DNA of 64,000 bases from Deltaproteobacteria bacterium (GCA_016186945.1 JACPKR010000020.1:1-64000); one strand, 5' to 3'; counted from the stretch's first letter, positions 34,828 through 45,046 are shown. The notes: a model not told the origin generated them from the sequence alone. A program made the numbers and translations.

Positions 34828-34876
34828 GTAACCCATAAGCTGTTTGTGGCAATAAAGGGAGAGCGGGGTTTGAGGG
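34828..34876 (+). repeat. R1 left-half fragment
   Basis: GTAACCCATAAGCTGTTTGTGG then CAATAAAGGGAGAGC and GGGGTTTGAGGG match the left end of R1 in degenerate form. The GAGGG at its right edge is placed to act as the ribosome binding site of the next gene (ATG 34886). Confidence 0.6.
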
Positions 34877-34885
34877 TTACTGTAG

Positions 34886-37030
34886 ATGCTTCGGCCGAAA
34901 CTTAGTCTGATCTTTCTTCTAATGTTGTGCTTTGGTTCATCGCAAACCTGGGGAGCCTATGCTTTAGAGAACATCCCGATCCTTCAACCCTGTCCGTTTA
35001 TGCACCAGGACGACTATGCGCAAAATATGAATCGCCTTCTCTCCTCAATTCAGACCAACCTAGAGGGAAAATTGGAAGGCAATCGCCGCTGCCTGGCGCC
35101 CTTTCAGAGGATTGCACAAAATCTCTCACATATCGACCCGCTCATGTTGAACAATCGCAACCCTTCCCTGCGTGAAGAAATTGCTGACGAAGTTCTTTCC
35201 AAGCAACTCATGCAGTGGGAACTCGACCTGCTTTTGGAGACACCTGGCACTTATGACTATACCCTCCTTAAGCAGGAAATCAGAGCCGTAGAAGACAGAT
35301 TGTACCAAAATGAAATTGACGGAAGGTATAATCGAGACATTTTCGCAGAATATAAAACCAACAGGATACTCAGTGAATCGTTCAACCATATGAACGAGGT
35401 CGTTAACACGCTTGCCAGCCTTCCGCCAGAATGTGTCGACGTGCTGGGTGGGTGGGAGCAACTTTTACCGACTGTTCTAAGTTCTGTTTCGGCACTGTCC
35501 GGATTGTCTGGTTTTCCATATTCTTTCCTTATCAGTTCAGGCTTCAGTTTGATTTCAAGTCTGACCATCCTTCTAAAAGATATCAATGCCAAGCGTGCCT
35601 TGCGTGACATCATCATGTACAGGAACAGTAAGATTCTGACATGCACCTATTTTGCTGTTCAACATACTGCCTGCGAATACAAGAGGGCCTTAGGCATCAG
35701 TGAAGAGACCGAGGCCATCAAAAAAATCATTCTGCAAAGGTATGAGAACATAAGCACGGCGGATTTCAACAGATTTTTCACCCTTCTGGAGCACGTAAGC
35801 GATTTTGAGCAGGTGTTTTTCGATGTCGCCCAGATCGGTTCCGCCGTCACCCTGGATACGGCGCTCGTAGCCACATATGTCGACTCTCTGCGCTCTCGAC
35901 CCGATAGTATTCGAGAGGAACTGGGAGACCCTCCTGGCTCTGTTGAAGAAGGAGAAGAGGCAGATCAAAGACGTCAGTCCTGGCTGATAGCGGTCAGAAG
36001 GCGGGGGATTCATTTTGTTGACAATGCGAATGGTGTCATCCTTTCTCTCAAGGAAAAAATAACTCAAGCATTAAATGATATAGCGGGTCGGCTTGCGAGC
36101 ATTCGCGCTGTTGATGCCATCCTTGTGGAAACACGTTCCTTCGTGGACTTGAAGCATCAGCTCGACACGAACCCTCAACTGCGTGACAAATTGAGCAAGT
36201 ACCTCGCTTTTTTCGGGGAAGTTTTGGAAGGCAAAATCGTTAGCACCGAAAACAAAGGAGTCGTAGAGGAAGGATATCGCTCTCTCTCCCATCTCAAACA
36301 TTTCCTCGATGTCCGTTACTCAGATTATGCCTCCCATGAGGATCCTCACAAATCATACACTGACGAGCTAAACCGCAGGGGACGGGTTTTGTTTGAAGTC
36401 ATGGCGGAAGGTGCGATAGCTCAAATCAGCGGGCAGACCATTTTCGTCGTGGGACGAAAGGTTCAGGAACGGCTGCAACGAGTGTTTACCCTCCTGGAAA
36501 ATGAATTTCTGGCTGAAGACCTTCGCCATATGGGAGCGGATGAAGGGGGAAGAATTCCTTATCGCATCTACAGAAAAGACCATAGCTTGATGAATAGAGT
36601 TGCTAAGAATTATGCAACGTTTGCAGGGACCGGAAAAACGTTTCGCTCGGAAGACGTGCAGCTTGCTGTCAATGTATTGGAGAAAGGTTTCGCACAGGAA
36701 ATTCGCAAGCTCATCAGAGAGTCCATGAAGACCAAGTCACGATTCTACCCTGGGATGGAAGAAGAGACTGCCTCGCATCTCTGCGCGTTGTTCAGTCAGA
36801 CGCTTAATAAGAAAGGGCTTTTTCATATCGAAGACCAACACCTCCTTCGCAAATGCAAACGAAAATTCAAAGACCTGGGTCTCTTCAAAATTTTAACCTC
36901 GGAACGTATGACGATTGACTGGGACGATCCCTGTTTCTACAACACCTATAATCGTACACTTTCCATACAAAAAGCTTTGTACCACCGCACCTTGCAAATG
37001 GGCTTTTCCACAAATCCGTCCACCATCTGA
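34886..37030 (+). CDS. Large exported helical protein, unknown function
   Basis: A 714-residue protein with a signal peptide ([21 protein letters not shown]). A hydrophobic pair at about 205-235 ([35 protein letters not shown] is the region; key residues are repeated Ser, Leu and Gly) suggests a helical hairpin that could insert in a membrane. Flanking regions are long, charged and helical, with acidic stretches ([13 protein letters not shown]). Eight or so scattered cysteines could form disulphides. GAGGG at 34872 is the likely ribosome binding site. It ends about 90 bp before bioB. No family recognised; the size and layout are like secreted effectors or pore-formers, which is only an impression. 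Confidence 0.72.
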   Translation: MLRPKLSLIFLLMLCFGSSQTWGAYALENIPILQPCPFMHQDDYAQNMNRLLSSIQTNLEGKLEGNRRCLAPFQRIAQNLSHIDPLMLNNRNPSLREEIADEVLSKQLMQWELDLLLETPGTYDYTLLKQEIRAVEDRLYQNEIDGRYNRDIFAEYKTNRILSESFNHMNEVVNTLASLPPECVDVLGGWEQLLPTVLSSVSALSGLSGFPYSFLISSGFSLISSLTILLKDINAKRALRDIIMYRNSKILTCTYFAVQHTACEYKRALGISEETEAIKKIILQRYENISTADFNRFFTLLEHVSDFEQVFFDVAQIGSAVTLDTALVATYVDSLRSRPDSIREELGDPPGSVEEGEEADQRRQSWLIAVRRRGIHFVDNANGVILSLKEKITQALNDIAGRLASIRAVDAILVETRSFVDLKHQLDTNPQLRDKLSKYLAFFGEVLEGKIVSTENKGVVEEGYRSLSHLKHFLDVRYSDYASHEDPHKSYTDELNRRGRVLFEVMAEGAIAQISGQTIFVVGRKVQERLQRVFTLLENEFLAEDLRHMGADEGGRIPYRIYRKDHSLMNRVAKNYATFAGTGKTFRSEDVQLAVNVLEKGFAQEIRKLIRESMKTKSRFYPGMEEETASHLCALFSQTLNKKGLFHIEDQHLLRKCKRKFKDLGLFKILTSERMTIDWDDPCFYNTYNRTLSIQKALYHRTLQMGFSTNPSTI

Positions 37031-37122
37031 GCTTTCAAACAACGCATTACAAAACTGGCTTGATTAAGCTTGCCCTTGCCATTACCTTCATTACTTTACA
37101 CCAAGAAAACGAAAGGCTGAGC

Positions 37123-38112
37123 TTGGAGACGATCCGCCATAATTGGACTTATGAAGAGGTAGATGCAATCTACCGCCGCCCCTTGCTACAACTTGTCTAT
37201 GATGCTGCCACGGTTCACCGCGAGTTTTTCAACCCGGAGGACGTGCAAGTCAGCCACCTGATCTCCATTAAAACGGGGGGCTGCTCGGAAGATTGCGGTT
37301 ATTGCCCGCAATCTGCACGTTACCCGACGGGCGTAAAGCGGCAAGGCCTCATGGAATTGGAAGACGTTTTGTCCATCGCTCGAGAGGCGAAAAGCAAGGG
37401 GGCGACGCGCCTGTGTATGGGTGCAGCCTGGCGGGAAGTGAAGGACAACGGCCAATTCGACCAGGTCTTGGCAATGGTTTCCGCCGTGAATCTTGAAGGC
37501 TTGGAAGTTTGTTGCACGCTCGGAATGCTCACGGAAGATCAAGCTCGTAAACTCAAAGAAGCAGGACTCTATGCTTACAACCACAACATCGACACGAGCG
37601 AAGACTATTACAAGAAAATCATAAGCACCCGTACATACGAAGATCGTCTGCGAACCCTCGCGAACGTCCGCAAGGCCGATCTGACAGTTTGCTGCGGGGG
37701 TATCTTGGGGATGGGGGAAGATGACGAGGACCGCATCAAAATGCTCCTGACTCTTTCCCATTTGAATCCTCATCCCGAGTCGGTACCCATAAACACGCTC
37801 GTTGCGGTGGAAGGCACTCCCCTTGCCCAACAGCAAGAGCTTGCGATTTGGGATCTCGTGCGCATGATCGCGACCACGCGCATCGTACTCCCTCGTTCCT
37901 ACGTCCGCTTATCCGCGGGCCGGGTGGGTCGCAGCATACAGGACCAGGCCCTATGTTTCATGGCTGGAGCCAACTCTGTGTTTGTGGGTGAGAAACTCCT
38001 GACTACCCCCAATAACGATACGGACGAAGACTGGAAAATGTTTTCCCTCCTCGGCCTCAAGCCGCAGGAAAAAGGCCCTCTCCATGCCGAAACTCACGCC
38101 ATACATGCTTGA
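37123..38112 (+). CDS. bioB: Biotin synthase
   Basis: A 329-residue radical-SAM enzyme that inserts sulphur into dethiobiotin, the last step of biotin synthesis. The cluster motif CSEDCGYC (CxxxCxxC) follows [37 protein letters not shown] and [12 protein letters not shown] are standard BioB segments. TTG 37123, with GAAAGG six bases upstream, gives the usual N-terminus ([12 protein letters not shown]); an in-frame TTG at 37060 would add 21 residues. First gene of bioB-bioF-bioDA. No BirA-type operator was recognised in the 90 bp upstream. Confidence 0.96.
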   Translation: METIRHNWTYEEVDAIYRRPLLQLVYDAATVHREFFNPEDVQVSHLISIKTGGCSEDCGYCPQSARYPTGVKRQGLMELEDVLSIAREAKSKGATRLCMGAAWREVKDNGQFDQVLAMVSAVNLEGLEVCCTLGMLTEDQARKLKEAGLYAYNHNIDTSEDYYKKIISTRTYEDRLRTLANVRKADLTVCCGGILGMGEDDEDRIKMLLTLSHLNPHPESVPINTLVAVEGTPLAQQQELAIWDLVRMIATTRIVLPRSYVRLSAGRVGRSIQDQALCFMAGANSVFVGEKLLTTPNNDTDEDWKMFSLLGLKPQEKGPLHAETHAIHA

Positions 38113-39289
38113 GAGACTCCAGGCGAGAACTTTGCGGGGTGAGCGACGTTCCCTTAAGGTGAGTTCCGACTGTGCTGATTTTGCGTCGAGCGATTATCTA
38201 GGTTATGCACGGTCTAAACTTCTTAAGGAGCGCATACTTTCCGCAGCCGCATCTTTGCCCTGTATTGGTTCAACAGGATCGCGTCTCTTGACGGGCAATA
38301 GCCCTCTTGCCGAAGAGACGGAGGAACGCGTCGCTCGATGTTTCGGATTCCCCCGCGCGCTCATCTTTTCATCTGGCTTTGCCTTGAATACAGGCTTCCT
38401 TCCTGCTATTGCGGGAGAAAAAGACACATTCCTTCTCGACGAGAACATCCATGCGTCCCTAAAGACCGGACTAAAACTTTCCAAAGCTGCTGGCTACTTT
38501 TTTCGCCATAACGACTTGAACCATCTCGAGAGGCGTTTGAAACGTCTCAGTTCCTCTCCTGGTAATCTGTTCGTCGTTGTCGAATCTCTCTATTCCATGG
38601 ACGGCGACATCACACCGCTCAAGGCAATGGCTGACTTGTGCGAACCATTCGGCGCCCGTCTTGTCGTCGATGAAGCCCACGCCGCTGCTACAATCGGTCA
38701 AGGTCACGGGTTGGTGGCGGAATACAATTTGCAGGACCGGGTGTTCGCCAGCATTGTGACTTTCGGCAAGGCTTTTGGCTGTCACGGTGCAGCACTTCTC
38801 GGACAGACCGACCTTATGGATTTCGTCGTGAATTTCTGCCACTCCTTCGTCTATACCACCGCTCCATCCTCATTTTTTTTCCTAGCGATACGGGAGGCTT
38901 TAAGTCTCTTTTCAGAGGATCGGGGGGAATTCTCTCTTCTGAAAAAAAATATCAGCATGATGAATCAGTGCCTTCATGAGAAGGCACAAGATGGGTGTCT
39001 GATGTCTCCGATCAGGTCTATACCCTTTCCGGCGAAAGAGCTGCGGACCGTCGTCTTGAAGTTGCAAGAAAAAGGCTTTGAGGCATTGCCTATTTTTTCC
39101 CCTACTGTTAAACGGGGGACGGAAAGGCTGCGTGTGTGCATTCATGCGTTCAACGCTGAGGATGAAATAAGGCAATTCGCGAATCTCATAAAGGAAATCC
39201 AAACCGATGCCTCTTCGGCTCTTCATTACAGGAATTCACACGGGGGTGGGGAAAACCATTTCCGCAGCATGCATTGCCAAATCACTTAA
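38084..39289 (+). CDS. bioF: 8-amino-7-oxononanoate synthase
   Basis: A 401-residue PLP enzyme of the alpha-oxoamine synthase family that condenses pimeloyl thioester with alanine in biotin synthesis. Segments include [66 protein letters not shown] and the PLP-lysine motif [18 protein letters not shown] 38084 lies 29 bp inside bioB and has AAAGG upstream; ATG 38105 is the alternative. The last 27 codons overlap the start of bioDA, so the BioF tail ([13 protein letters not shown]) has no counterpart in usual BioF proteins. Confidence 0.95.
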   Translation: MPKLTPYMLERLQARTLRGERRSLKVSSDCADFASSDYLGYARSKLLKERILSAAASLPCIGSTGSRLLTGNSPLAEETEERVARCFGFPRALIFSSGFALNTGFLPAIAGEKDTFLLDENIHASLKTGLKLSKAAGYFFRHNDLNHLERRLKRLSSSPGNLFVVVESLYSMDGDITPLKAMADLCEPFGARLVVDEAHAAATIGQGHGLVAEYNLQDRVFASIVTFGKAFGCHGAALLGQTDLMDFVVNFCHSFVYTTAPSSFFFLAIREALSLFSEDRGEFSLLKKNISMMNQCLHEKAQDGCLMSPIRSIPFPAKELRTVVLKLQEKGFEALPIFSPTVKRGTERLRVCIHAFNAEDEIRQFANLIKEIQTDASSALHYRNSHGGGENHFRSMHCQIT

Positions 39290-41159
39290 AGCTGACTATT
39301 GGAAACCCATTCAGGTTGGCCTTGAACACAGAGACACCGACATTGTTAGTCGTCTGCTTGGTCCTTCCCACCCGGGGCGTTTCCACAAGGAAAGGTACGC
39401 ACTTAAACTCCCTGCCAGCCCACACCTAGCGGCAGAAGCAGAAGGAATACACCTCCGCACAAGCGACTTCGAGCTGCCGCTGACGGGAAACCATCTGATC
39501 GTCGAGGGTGCTGGGGGATGTCTCGTTCCTCTCAACGAAGAGGAAGACATCTTGGACTTGGCTAAGCACCTTGACCTGGAGGTCATCCTCGTTGTGAACC
39601 CCTACCTAGGGGCATACAACCACACTTTGCTTAGCATGAATGCCATTCGGGAGAGAGGACTCACGTTCCGAGGTTTTATTATAAGCGGTGGTGAAGATCA
39701 GAATTTCGCGGACTTCATTGTGCGGAAAACGAAGGAGCCTTTCTTAGGATGTATTCCGGAAATCAAAACGCTTGAAGGCTCCCTTTTACCCTCGATTTTT
39801 CCCGAATTGAACCTTGCCATCCTGGGGGAACCATGCTCCCCTGACGCCCTTGGGCCTTCCTCTCTCTTTTCCCTTCGAGAAAGAGATCGGACCTCGATAT
39901 GGCATCCCTTTACACAGCACCAGACAGAGCCAAGCCCCTTGCCTATTGCCCGAGCGGAGGGGGCATACCTTTATACGAATGATGGCAGAAAGATTTTCGA
40001 TGCGATTTCATCTTGGTGGGTTAATCTTCACGGGCACTGTCATCCACATATCGCTTCAGCTGTTAGCAGGCAGGTGGCCCAATTAGAGCACGTTCTTTTC
40101 GCCGGTTGTACACACGAACCTGCGGTGGCATTAGCTGAGCGTATTTTGGGGTACCTCCCCTTCCTGTCGAAAGTTTTTTATAGCGACAACGGTTCTACGG
40201 CTGTCGAAGCTGCCGTCAAAATGGCCCTTCAGTTCTGGCACAACCGCGGGTCTAAACGAAACCGCATTGTCGCTTTTCAGGGTGCCTACCACGGTGACAC
40301 GTTTGGGAGCATGGCCGTATCAAGGAGCGGGTTTACAACAGCGTTTACCCATTTCTTGTTCGATGTGTCGTTCATAGATCCCCCCCTGCGAGAACGAGAA
40401 AGGGGAGCTTCGCTGGCACAGATGCGACGGCTTCTGGAAGAACGAGACGATATTAGCGCCTTCCTGTTTGAACCCCTGGTACAAGGCGCAGGCGGTATGT
40501 TGATGCAAGACGCGGGAGAACTCGATGCGCTGATCGGTCTTGCACGAGACCATGGTGTTTTATGCATCGCGGATGAAGTGATGACTGGCTTCGGAAGAAC
40601 TGGCAAAGCCTTCGCCTGCGATTTTCTCACCAACAAACCAGACATCCTATGTTTGTCGAAGGGGTTGAGCGGGGGCGTGTCGCCTCTGGCGATGACAATA
40701 TGCCGGGAATTTATCTTCGCGGCGTTCCTCTCTTCCGACAAAAGAAAGGCGTTTCTAACCGGGCATTCCTACACCGCTAATCCGCTGGCATGCGCTGCAG
40801 GACTTGCGAGCCTCGACTTATTTGAATGCTCGGAAAGTATCCGCTCACGTGAACACATTGCAGAGGCGCACGCAAGGTTTCGCAAGGAAATTGCCGAACA
40901 CTCGTCTGCTAGACTCTGGTTCAAAGATGTCAGACAGCAAGGGACGATCCTGGCACTGGAATGGAACTCCAGACAAGAGAGAGATTATTTTGCCAATCAG
41001 CGCGATTCGATGTACAAATATTTCTTGAAAAAAGATTTATTGCTACGTCCTCTCGGTGATATTCTCTACATTCTCCCCCCCTATTGTTCGAGCATGGAAG
41101 ATCTAAAAAGGGTTTACTCTGCTATCCTTCAATATGGGGAGGAACGAGGTTGTATTTGA
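39207..41159 (+). CDS. bioDA: Fused dethiobiotin synthetase / DAPA aminotransferase (BioD-BioA)
   Basis: A 650-residue bifunctional protein. Residues 1-215 are BioD: the P-loop [26 protein letters not shown], and VEGAGGCLVPL. Residues 228-650 are BioA: IWHPFTQHQTEP, ISSWWVNLHGHCHP, YSDNGSTAVEAAVKMA, FQGAYHGDTFGSMAVS, the PLP-lysine motif LCLSKGLSGG, and LTGHSYTANPLACAAG. One chain thus carries two consecutive steps of the pathway (KAPA to DAPA to dethiobiotin). The order BioD-BioA matches the plant BIO3-BIO1 fusion. The gene starts within bioF (83-bp overlap). Its last codons (Cys-Ile-stop) lie in the left end of an R2 element. Confidence 0.95.
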   Translation: MPLRLFITGIHTGVGKTISAACIAKSLKADYWKPIQVGLEHRDTDIVSRLLGPSHPGRFHKERYALKLPASPHLAAEAEGIHLRTSDFELPLTGNHLIVEGAGGCLVPLNEEEDILDLAKHLDLEVILVVNPYLGAYNHTLLSMNAIRERGLTFRGFIISGGEDQNFADFIVRKTKEPFLGCIPEIKTLEGSLLPSIFPELNLAILGEPCSPDALGPSSLFSLRERDRTSIWHPFTQHQTEPSPLPIARAEGAYLYTNDGRKIFDAISSWWVNLHGHCHPHIASAVSRQVAQLEHVLFAGCTHEPAVALAERILGYLPFLSKVFYSDNGSTAVEAAVKMALQFWHNRGSKRNRIVAFQGAYHGDTFGSMAVSRSGFTTAFTHFLFDVSFIDPPLRERERGASLAQMRRLLEERDDISAFLFEPLVQGAGGMLMQDAGELDALIGLARDHGVLCIADEVMTGFGRTGKAFACDFLTNKPDILCLSKGLSGGVSPLAMTICREFIFAAFLSSDKRKAFLTGHSYTANPLACAAGLASLDLFECSESIRSREHIAEAHARFRKEIAEHSSARLWFKDVRQQGTILALEWNSRQERDYFANQRDSMYKYFLKKDLLLRPLGDILYILPPYCSSMEDLKRVYSAILQYGEERGCI

Positions 41160-41314
41160 GAAAAATAATTTGTGGAGAGTACCTTTTTTGAAAAAAAGTT
41201 CCCCTCCACACCTCCCCCCAAAAAACTTTAAATACTGAAGTTTTTGAAAAGGGGCTTGGGGAAAAAACTTTTTTCAAAAAGTTTGTCCCCAAATTAATTA
41301 TCTTGAACACTATA
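41150..41314 (+). mobile_element. R2 MITE-like element, copy B
   Basis: Left end TTGTATTTGAGAAAAATAAT, right end AATTATCTTGAACACTATA, about 165 bp with the usual foldback interior. The TGA in its left end (41157-41159) is the stop codon of bioDA. It ends 13 bp before the yitT-like start codon. Confidence 0.9.
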
Positions 41315-41327
41315 CCAAGGAAATACA

Positions 41328-42212
41328 ATGGTTCAAAGTTCTCGATCCAAAAGACAAATATTTGTTGCCGTGTTTTCAACCTGTATCGGTGCTTTCCTGG
41401 CCGCGTTTGCACTGGAAGTCTTCCTCCTTCCGAACCACATTATTGACGGTGGCATTGTCGGGATCTCGATTTTGTCTTCAGAGCTGTTTGGCGAGCAACT
41501 CCTCTATCCGTTAGTCATTATTCTAAATATTCCCTTTGTGTACCTTGCCTACAAAAACATTGCCAAGACCTTTGTCATTCAGATGATGGTAGCGGTTCTC
41601 TTTTTTGCGTTTTTTGGTACGTGGATTTCTGAGTCTGGTTTGACTTTTTTTAGTCCTTACAGGGGGGAGCTTCTTGAAATTGTCGTGATAGGTGGCCTCG
41701 TCCTAGGTTTAGGGGTCGGTCTTATCATCCGTTCCGGTGGGTGTCTCGACGGGACGGAAATTCTCGGACTTCTCATCAACAAGAGATATGGAATTACTGT
41801 CGGTAACGTGGTTCTCGCTGCCAACGTTGTAATTTTTGCAATGGCTGGCCTTATCTTCGATGACTGGCACCCACCCATTCAATCACTCATTACTTTCTTT
41901 ATAGTCGTCAAGATCATGGATATGGTGATCGTTGGTCTTGATGAAATGAAGGCTGTCACTATTATTTCCCAAAAACCAAAGGAAATTTCCAGTGTCCTAC
42001 TGCATGAAATGGGGATTGGACTCACAGTCATCTACGGACGAGGAGGATATTCGGGAGAGGATCGTGAAATTCTCTATCTCATTGCAGAGCGTCTTCAACT
42101 CTCTGAAATCAAAACGATGGTTCATAACATCGACCACGAAGCAGTGATCGCTATTGAAAATCTGCATGAAGTTGCTTCTAGCAATATGAGAAGGATTTCA
42201 TCGAAAGTCTGA
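41328..42212 (+). CDS. YitT-family integral membrane protein
   Basis: A 294-residue protein with five to six membrane segments in the first 200 residues (for example IFVAVFSTCIGAFLAAFALEVFL begins at residue 11) and a soluble C-terminal DUF2179 domain (MKAVTIISQKPKEISSVLL, GRGGYSGEDREILYLIAER). IIDGGIVGISIL and RSGGCLDGTEILGLLINKRY are family landmarks. The family is widespread, and its transport function is not established. AAGGAAATACA precedes the ATG. Copy B of R2 lies directly upstream. Confidence 0.92.
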   Translation: MVQSSRSKRQIFVAVFSTCIGAFLAAFALEVFLLPNHIIDGGIVGISILSSELFGEQLLYPLVIILNIPFVYLAYKNIAKTFVIQMMVAVLFFAFFGTWISESGLTFFSPYRGELLEIVVIGGLVLGLGVGLIIRSGGCLDGTEILGLLINKRYGITVGNVVLAANVVIFAMAGLIFDDWHPPIQSLITFFIVVKIMDMVIVGLDEMKAVTIISQKPKEISSVLLHEMGIGLTVIYGRGGYSGEDREILYLIAERLQLSEIKTMVHNIDHEAVIAIENLHEVASSNMRRISSKV

Positions 42213-42227
42213 CCCCACCCATCCCTC

Positions 42228-42273
42228 GGGCCATTCCTTGGGCGACTCTTCACTCGCCCCTCCGTCTCCCTAC
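42228..42273 (-). repeat. R1 interior fragment
   Basis: CCTTGGGCGACTCTTCACTC followed by GCCCCTCCGTCTCCCTA matches inverted R1 interior with deletions. It occupies the short gap between the YitT gene and the next gene. Confidence 0.55.
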
Positions 42274-42301
42274 TGTGCTAAAATTGAAAAAGGGGGACAG
42301 G

Positions 42302-44158
42302 ATGGAGCCAAAACTTTTCCGAGCATATCAACGGGCGACCAAGCTCGGTCTCAACGGGTTGAAAGACCAAATCCTGGAGACACTTCGAGAAGACAGTACC
42401 GAAAAAACCAGGGAGAATGCAGCTGCCGACAACCCTGCAATTTCTGTGGAAGAAAACAATAGTCCTCATGTCCTGCTGAATGCAGCTCATGCAGCAATGG
42501 AGGCTGGGAAGTTTAAGAAAGCCTTTTCCTTTCTTGGTCAATTAGCCCCGGACGAAGAAAGTTTGTCTTCTTTCCTCAGAACGTGTCCGTTTTTGAAAGA
42601 TCTCCTCCAGGCTCACTCGCTTGGTAAAAAGCTGGCAAAAACAAAGCATGATCCGGAACGTTTTCTGATACTCAAAAACTTACCTATAGGTGAAGGGGAA
42701 CTACCCCTTTCACCGGACAGAGACTTGACTTTAGCCCTCAGTATTTTTTTTGCAGATCCGCTTTTATGGTTTGACAAAAACCATGAAAATTTGAACAGGC
42801 TTGCTTTATTGATTTCTTCTCTTGAACCTTTCCGCAATGCGATCACGACGCTCTTCAGTGTATTTGAGCAGAATTCTCTAAAACTCCACACCCCGGAATG
42901 GGAATGTGCCCTTTGGGGACCTTTCCTTGAGGGGACAGTACACACTCCTTGGCGAGGGGTAGCGCTTCTCCATGTATACTTAGCCAGGCAGGGAAATGAT
43001 AACACCTTGCTGTGGAAGGCATGGGAACATTTCCAGGCCCAAACAGAAGGAAGGCAATGGCAGAAGCTTCACGCTTGGGCCTCAGCTTGCGTGCGCGACG
43101 CGGAGCAAATTCCTCTCGATAAAGCCTCAGAGCTTGCCATCTGCCTCAAGCTCGTATCCCCCCCAGCACTCTTGATACGGGACGATGTGAGTACGTACCT
43201 GAGTGTTTTGGGCCTTCCTCGAAACGATCGGCTGGTGCAGGCTCTGCTCGCCTTTGTAAGAAAGGAGCAGGATAGTACACTTGAACTGCGCTTGCTTACA
43301 GGACTGAGCCAACTAAGAAGGCTCACAATTGAGGAGTTAACCCGACTCAACGCACTCGGAGAGAAGCTTGGAGAAAAGCAGCTCCTGAATCAAGCTCAAG
43401 CGATCATGCAAGTACGCCAGGTTATAGGTAATCCTCAACAAGCTCAGACTTTAATCAGCCGTTTTGTAGAGCTAAGAGCACCATCTTTACAGGAACTGTC
43501 TCGCTGTCTACATGGATTCTCAACTGCGGAACGAAAATTTGCGTCGGCCTATATTCGTGTAGGGGCCTGGTTGACGTTCTTTGCCTTTAAGGATCGCGAT
43601 GGCTTTCGATTTCTGAAGAATAGGGAGATGAACCGAGACCCCTCCGCCAAAAAAGTAACCCGATTGCTTTCTCATTCTATTTTTTCTTTTCCCCCTAAGC
43701 TGCTTGTTTTTGAAAGTAATTTCGTTCCTAATCTGGCTTGCGAGTTGCCTCCTCACTGTTACAGGTTAAGCGCAAGCGAATGGGGAAAACTGTGGGGACG
43801 CCTCGTGCAATGGTACGGATTGAATCGTCTGGCCTATAATTTGAATCTCCTTATGGAAACAAGGGATGAGAGGACATCATCCCCGCAATCGAAAGAATTC
43901 CAGAAGTGGTTTGAGCGAGCGGGAAAGGAAATCAAGGCGAATGCATACCAACTGCAAAAGGCCAGTGAAGCACTCGACGACAAGCAAAAAACGACCGTGC
44001 TGTTGAAGTTCCTCACCCGCCTGACAACGGCCATTTGTCCCGACCCCCAGCTTGCCCTTTCTTCACTTTCTGATTCGGAGCTTGAGGAGGATTTGATCGT
44101 TGACTTGGAGTCGTGGATCCTTAACCACAAACCTCCCAGAGCCAATTATAGTCTTTGA
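42302..44158 (+). CDS. Hypothetical helical-repeat-like cytoplasmic protein
   Basis: From ATG 42302, with GGGGGACAGG directly upstream, the product is 618 residues, nearly all predicted helix, with leucine-rich pairs spaced like TPR or HEAT helices (AHAAMEAGKFKKAFSFLGQL, ALLHVYLARQGNDNTLLWKAWEHF is a region of this kind; key residues Ala, Leu, Trp). No signal peptide or membrane segment is evident. No family recognised. Its last three codons (Tyr-Ser-Leu) and stop are supplied by the left end of an R2 element, so the original C-terminus may have been longer. Confidence 0.7.
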   Translation: MEPKLFRAYQRATKLGLNGLKDQILETLREDSTEKTRENAAADNPAISVEENNSPHVLLNAAHAAMEAGKFKKAFSFLGQLAPDEESLSSFLRTCPFLKDLLQAHSLGKKLAKTKHDPERFLILKNLPIGEGELPLSPDRDLTLALSIFFADPLLWFDKNHENLNRLALLISSLEPFRNAITTLFSVFEQNSLKLHTPEWECALWGPFLEGTVHTPWRGVALLHVYLARQGNDNTLLWKAWEHFQAQTEGRQWQKLHAWASACVRDAEQIPLDKASELAICLKLVSPPALLIRDDVSTYLSVLGLPRNDRLVQALLAFVRKEQDSTLELRLLTGLSQLRRLTIEELTRLNALGEKLGEKQLLNQAQAIMQVRQVIGNPQQAQTLISRFVELRAPSLQELSRCLHGFSTAERKFASAYIRVGAWLTFFAFKDRDGFRFLKNREMNRDPSAKKVTRLLSHSIFSFPPKLLVFESNFVPNLACELPPHCYRLSASEWGKLWGRLVQWYGLNRLAYNLNLLMETRDERTSSPQSKEFQKWFERAGKEIKANAYQLQKASEALDDKQKTTVLLKFLTRLTTAICPDPQLALSSLSDSELEEDLIVDLESWILNHKPPRANYSL

Positions 44159-44241
44159 GAAAAAGAATTTGTGGAGAGGACCTTTTTTGAAAAAAAGCTC
44201 CCCTCCACGCCTCCCCCCAAAAAACTTTAAATACTGAAGTT
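44147..44241 (+). repeat. R2 MITE-like element, truncated copy C
   Basis: The left half starts TATAGTCTTTGAGAAAAAG and stops after AATACTGAAGTTTA; the right half is missing. It provides the stop codon of the gene on the left and ends exactly at the stop codon of the convergent gene on the right. Confidence 0.85.
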
Positions 44242-44516
44242 TAGTCGAGGTAGTCCTGCTCATATTTGCGAGCCGTTGCTTGCCAAGGACGGTAAATCCA
44301 CATTTGAACAGTCGGGTAGAAAAAGATGGGGAGTCCAAAAAGGATGACTGGCAATAAGACGTCCACCCAAGCCCTGTGGGCGAAGATCGCTCGAGCGATA
44401 ATGAACATAAAGACGGCAAACGAAAAGCAGAGCGTGAGGATGAGTCCAAAACGTTGTTTTTTATTAATTAGGATGAAACTGTAATATTCTTTTTCATTTC
44501 GATTGCTCTTTGCCAT
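44241..44516 (-). CDS. Small membrane protein with two membrane segments
   Basis: A 91-residue protein. Two hydrophobic helices (FGLILTLCFSFAVFMFIIA and VDVLLPVILFGLPIFFYPTV) are separated by a short basic loop (RAIFAHRAW), with charged ends. It begins 23 bp inside the end of the next gene upstream on the same strand, so the two are probably coupled. No family recognised. An R2 fragment abuts its stop codon. Confidence 0.68.
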   Translation of the reverse strand: MAKSNRNEKEYYSFILINKKQRFGLILTLCFSFAVFMFIIARAIFAHRAWVDVLLPVILFGLPIFFYPTVQMWIYRPWQATARKYEQDYLD

Positions 44517-44850
44517 ACATCACCCTTTGCTGAAGAAGTTTCTTGTGTTTGAGAAGCCTGAGACCCCATCTGAGAAGGGCGACTGTCAGAAACAGCAGAA
44601 ACCAGCCAAAGACGTCAGTCGTTGACTGGTGTGCGATATATTTTTCAGGCAAGACGTTGATCAGCATGACCCCGGCAAAACAACAATAACCGGCGTACAA
44701 AAGTGCTGCTATGAAGTGATTTGGATCGACACCCTTCAGGCTAATCAAAAGAATCACTGCCCACATTGTCAAGCCGATGGGAATTGCCAGATCGGCATAA
44801 CTGATGCCGTATAATATTCCGCCAAGTTTTTCGGAAAATAGACTTTCCAA
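44494..44850 (-). CDS. Membrane protein with four hydrophobic segments
   Basis: A 118-residue protein starting at TTG 44850, with CCAAGGAGAGAAACC upstream. Four membrane segments (ADLAIPIGLTMWAVILLISL, FIAALLYAGYCCFAGVMLI, DVFGWFLLFLTVALLRWGL plus a weaker first one). The open frame continues upstream for 28 codons through R1 repeat DNA (the VWRKLRSWFLQ peptide), which I reject as coding. The Shine-Dalgarno sequence is formed by the edge of the R1 copy. Coupled to the next small membrane protein by overlap. No family recognised. Confidence 0.66.
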   Translation of the reverse strand: MESLFSEKLGGILYGISYADLAIPIGLTMWAVILLISLKGVDPNHFIAALLYAGYCCFAGVMLINVLPEKYIAHQSTTDVFGWFLLFLTVALLRWGLRLLKHKKLLQQRVMYGKEQSK

Positions 44851-44859
44851 AGGTTTCTC

Positions 44860-44963
44860 TCCTTGGAGGAACCAGCTGCGCAGTTTCCTCCAAACCACCT
44901 CCTTGCTTGGGGGACGCAGTTTCCTCCAAACCACCTCCTTGCCCCAAGTGGCTTACGCATTAC
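44860..44963 (+). mobile_element. R1 right half with a duplicated end
   Basis: Starts TCCTTGGAGGAACCAGC, contains two GCAGTTTCCTCCAAACCACC blocks separated by CTTGGGGGAC, and ends with the full terminal repeat CAAGTGGCTTACGCATTAC. The left half is missing. Read on the reverse strand, its inner edge supplies AAGGAG to the membrane protein gene. Confidence 0.9.
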
Positions 44964-45046
44964 TTACTCTTTCATTCGGCTATTTCGCGGATGCCTTTAG
45001 TTAGGTAAGCTAGGAAAACAATACATCTTATGATTCGGGGGTAAGG

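Noticed and set aside
37186-37836. 216-residue reverse frame
   Set aside because: Antisense to bioB, with His/Val-rich composition typical of shadow frames and no motif.
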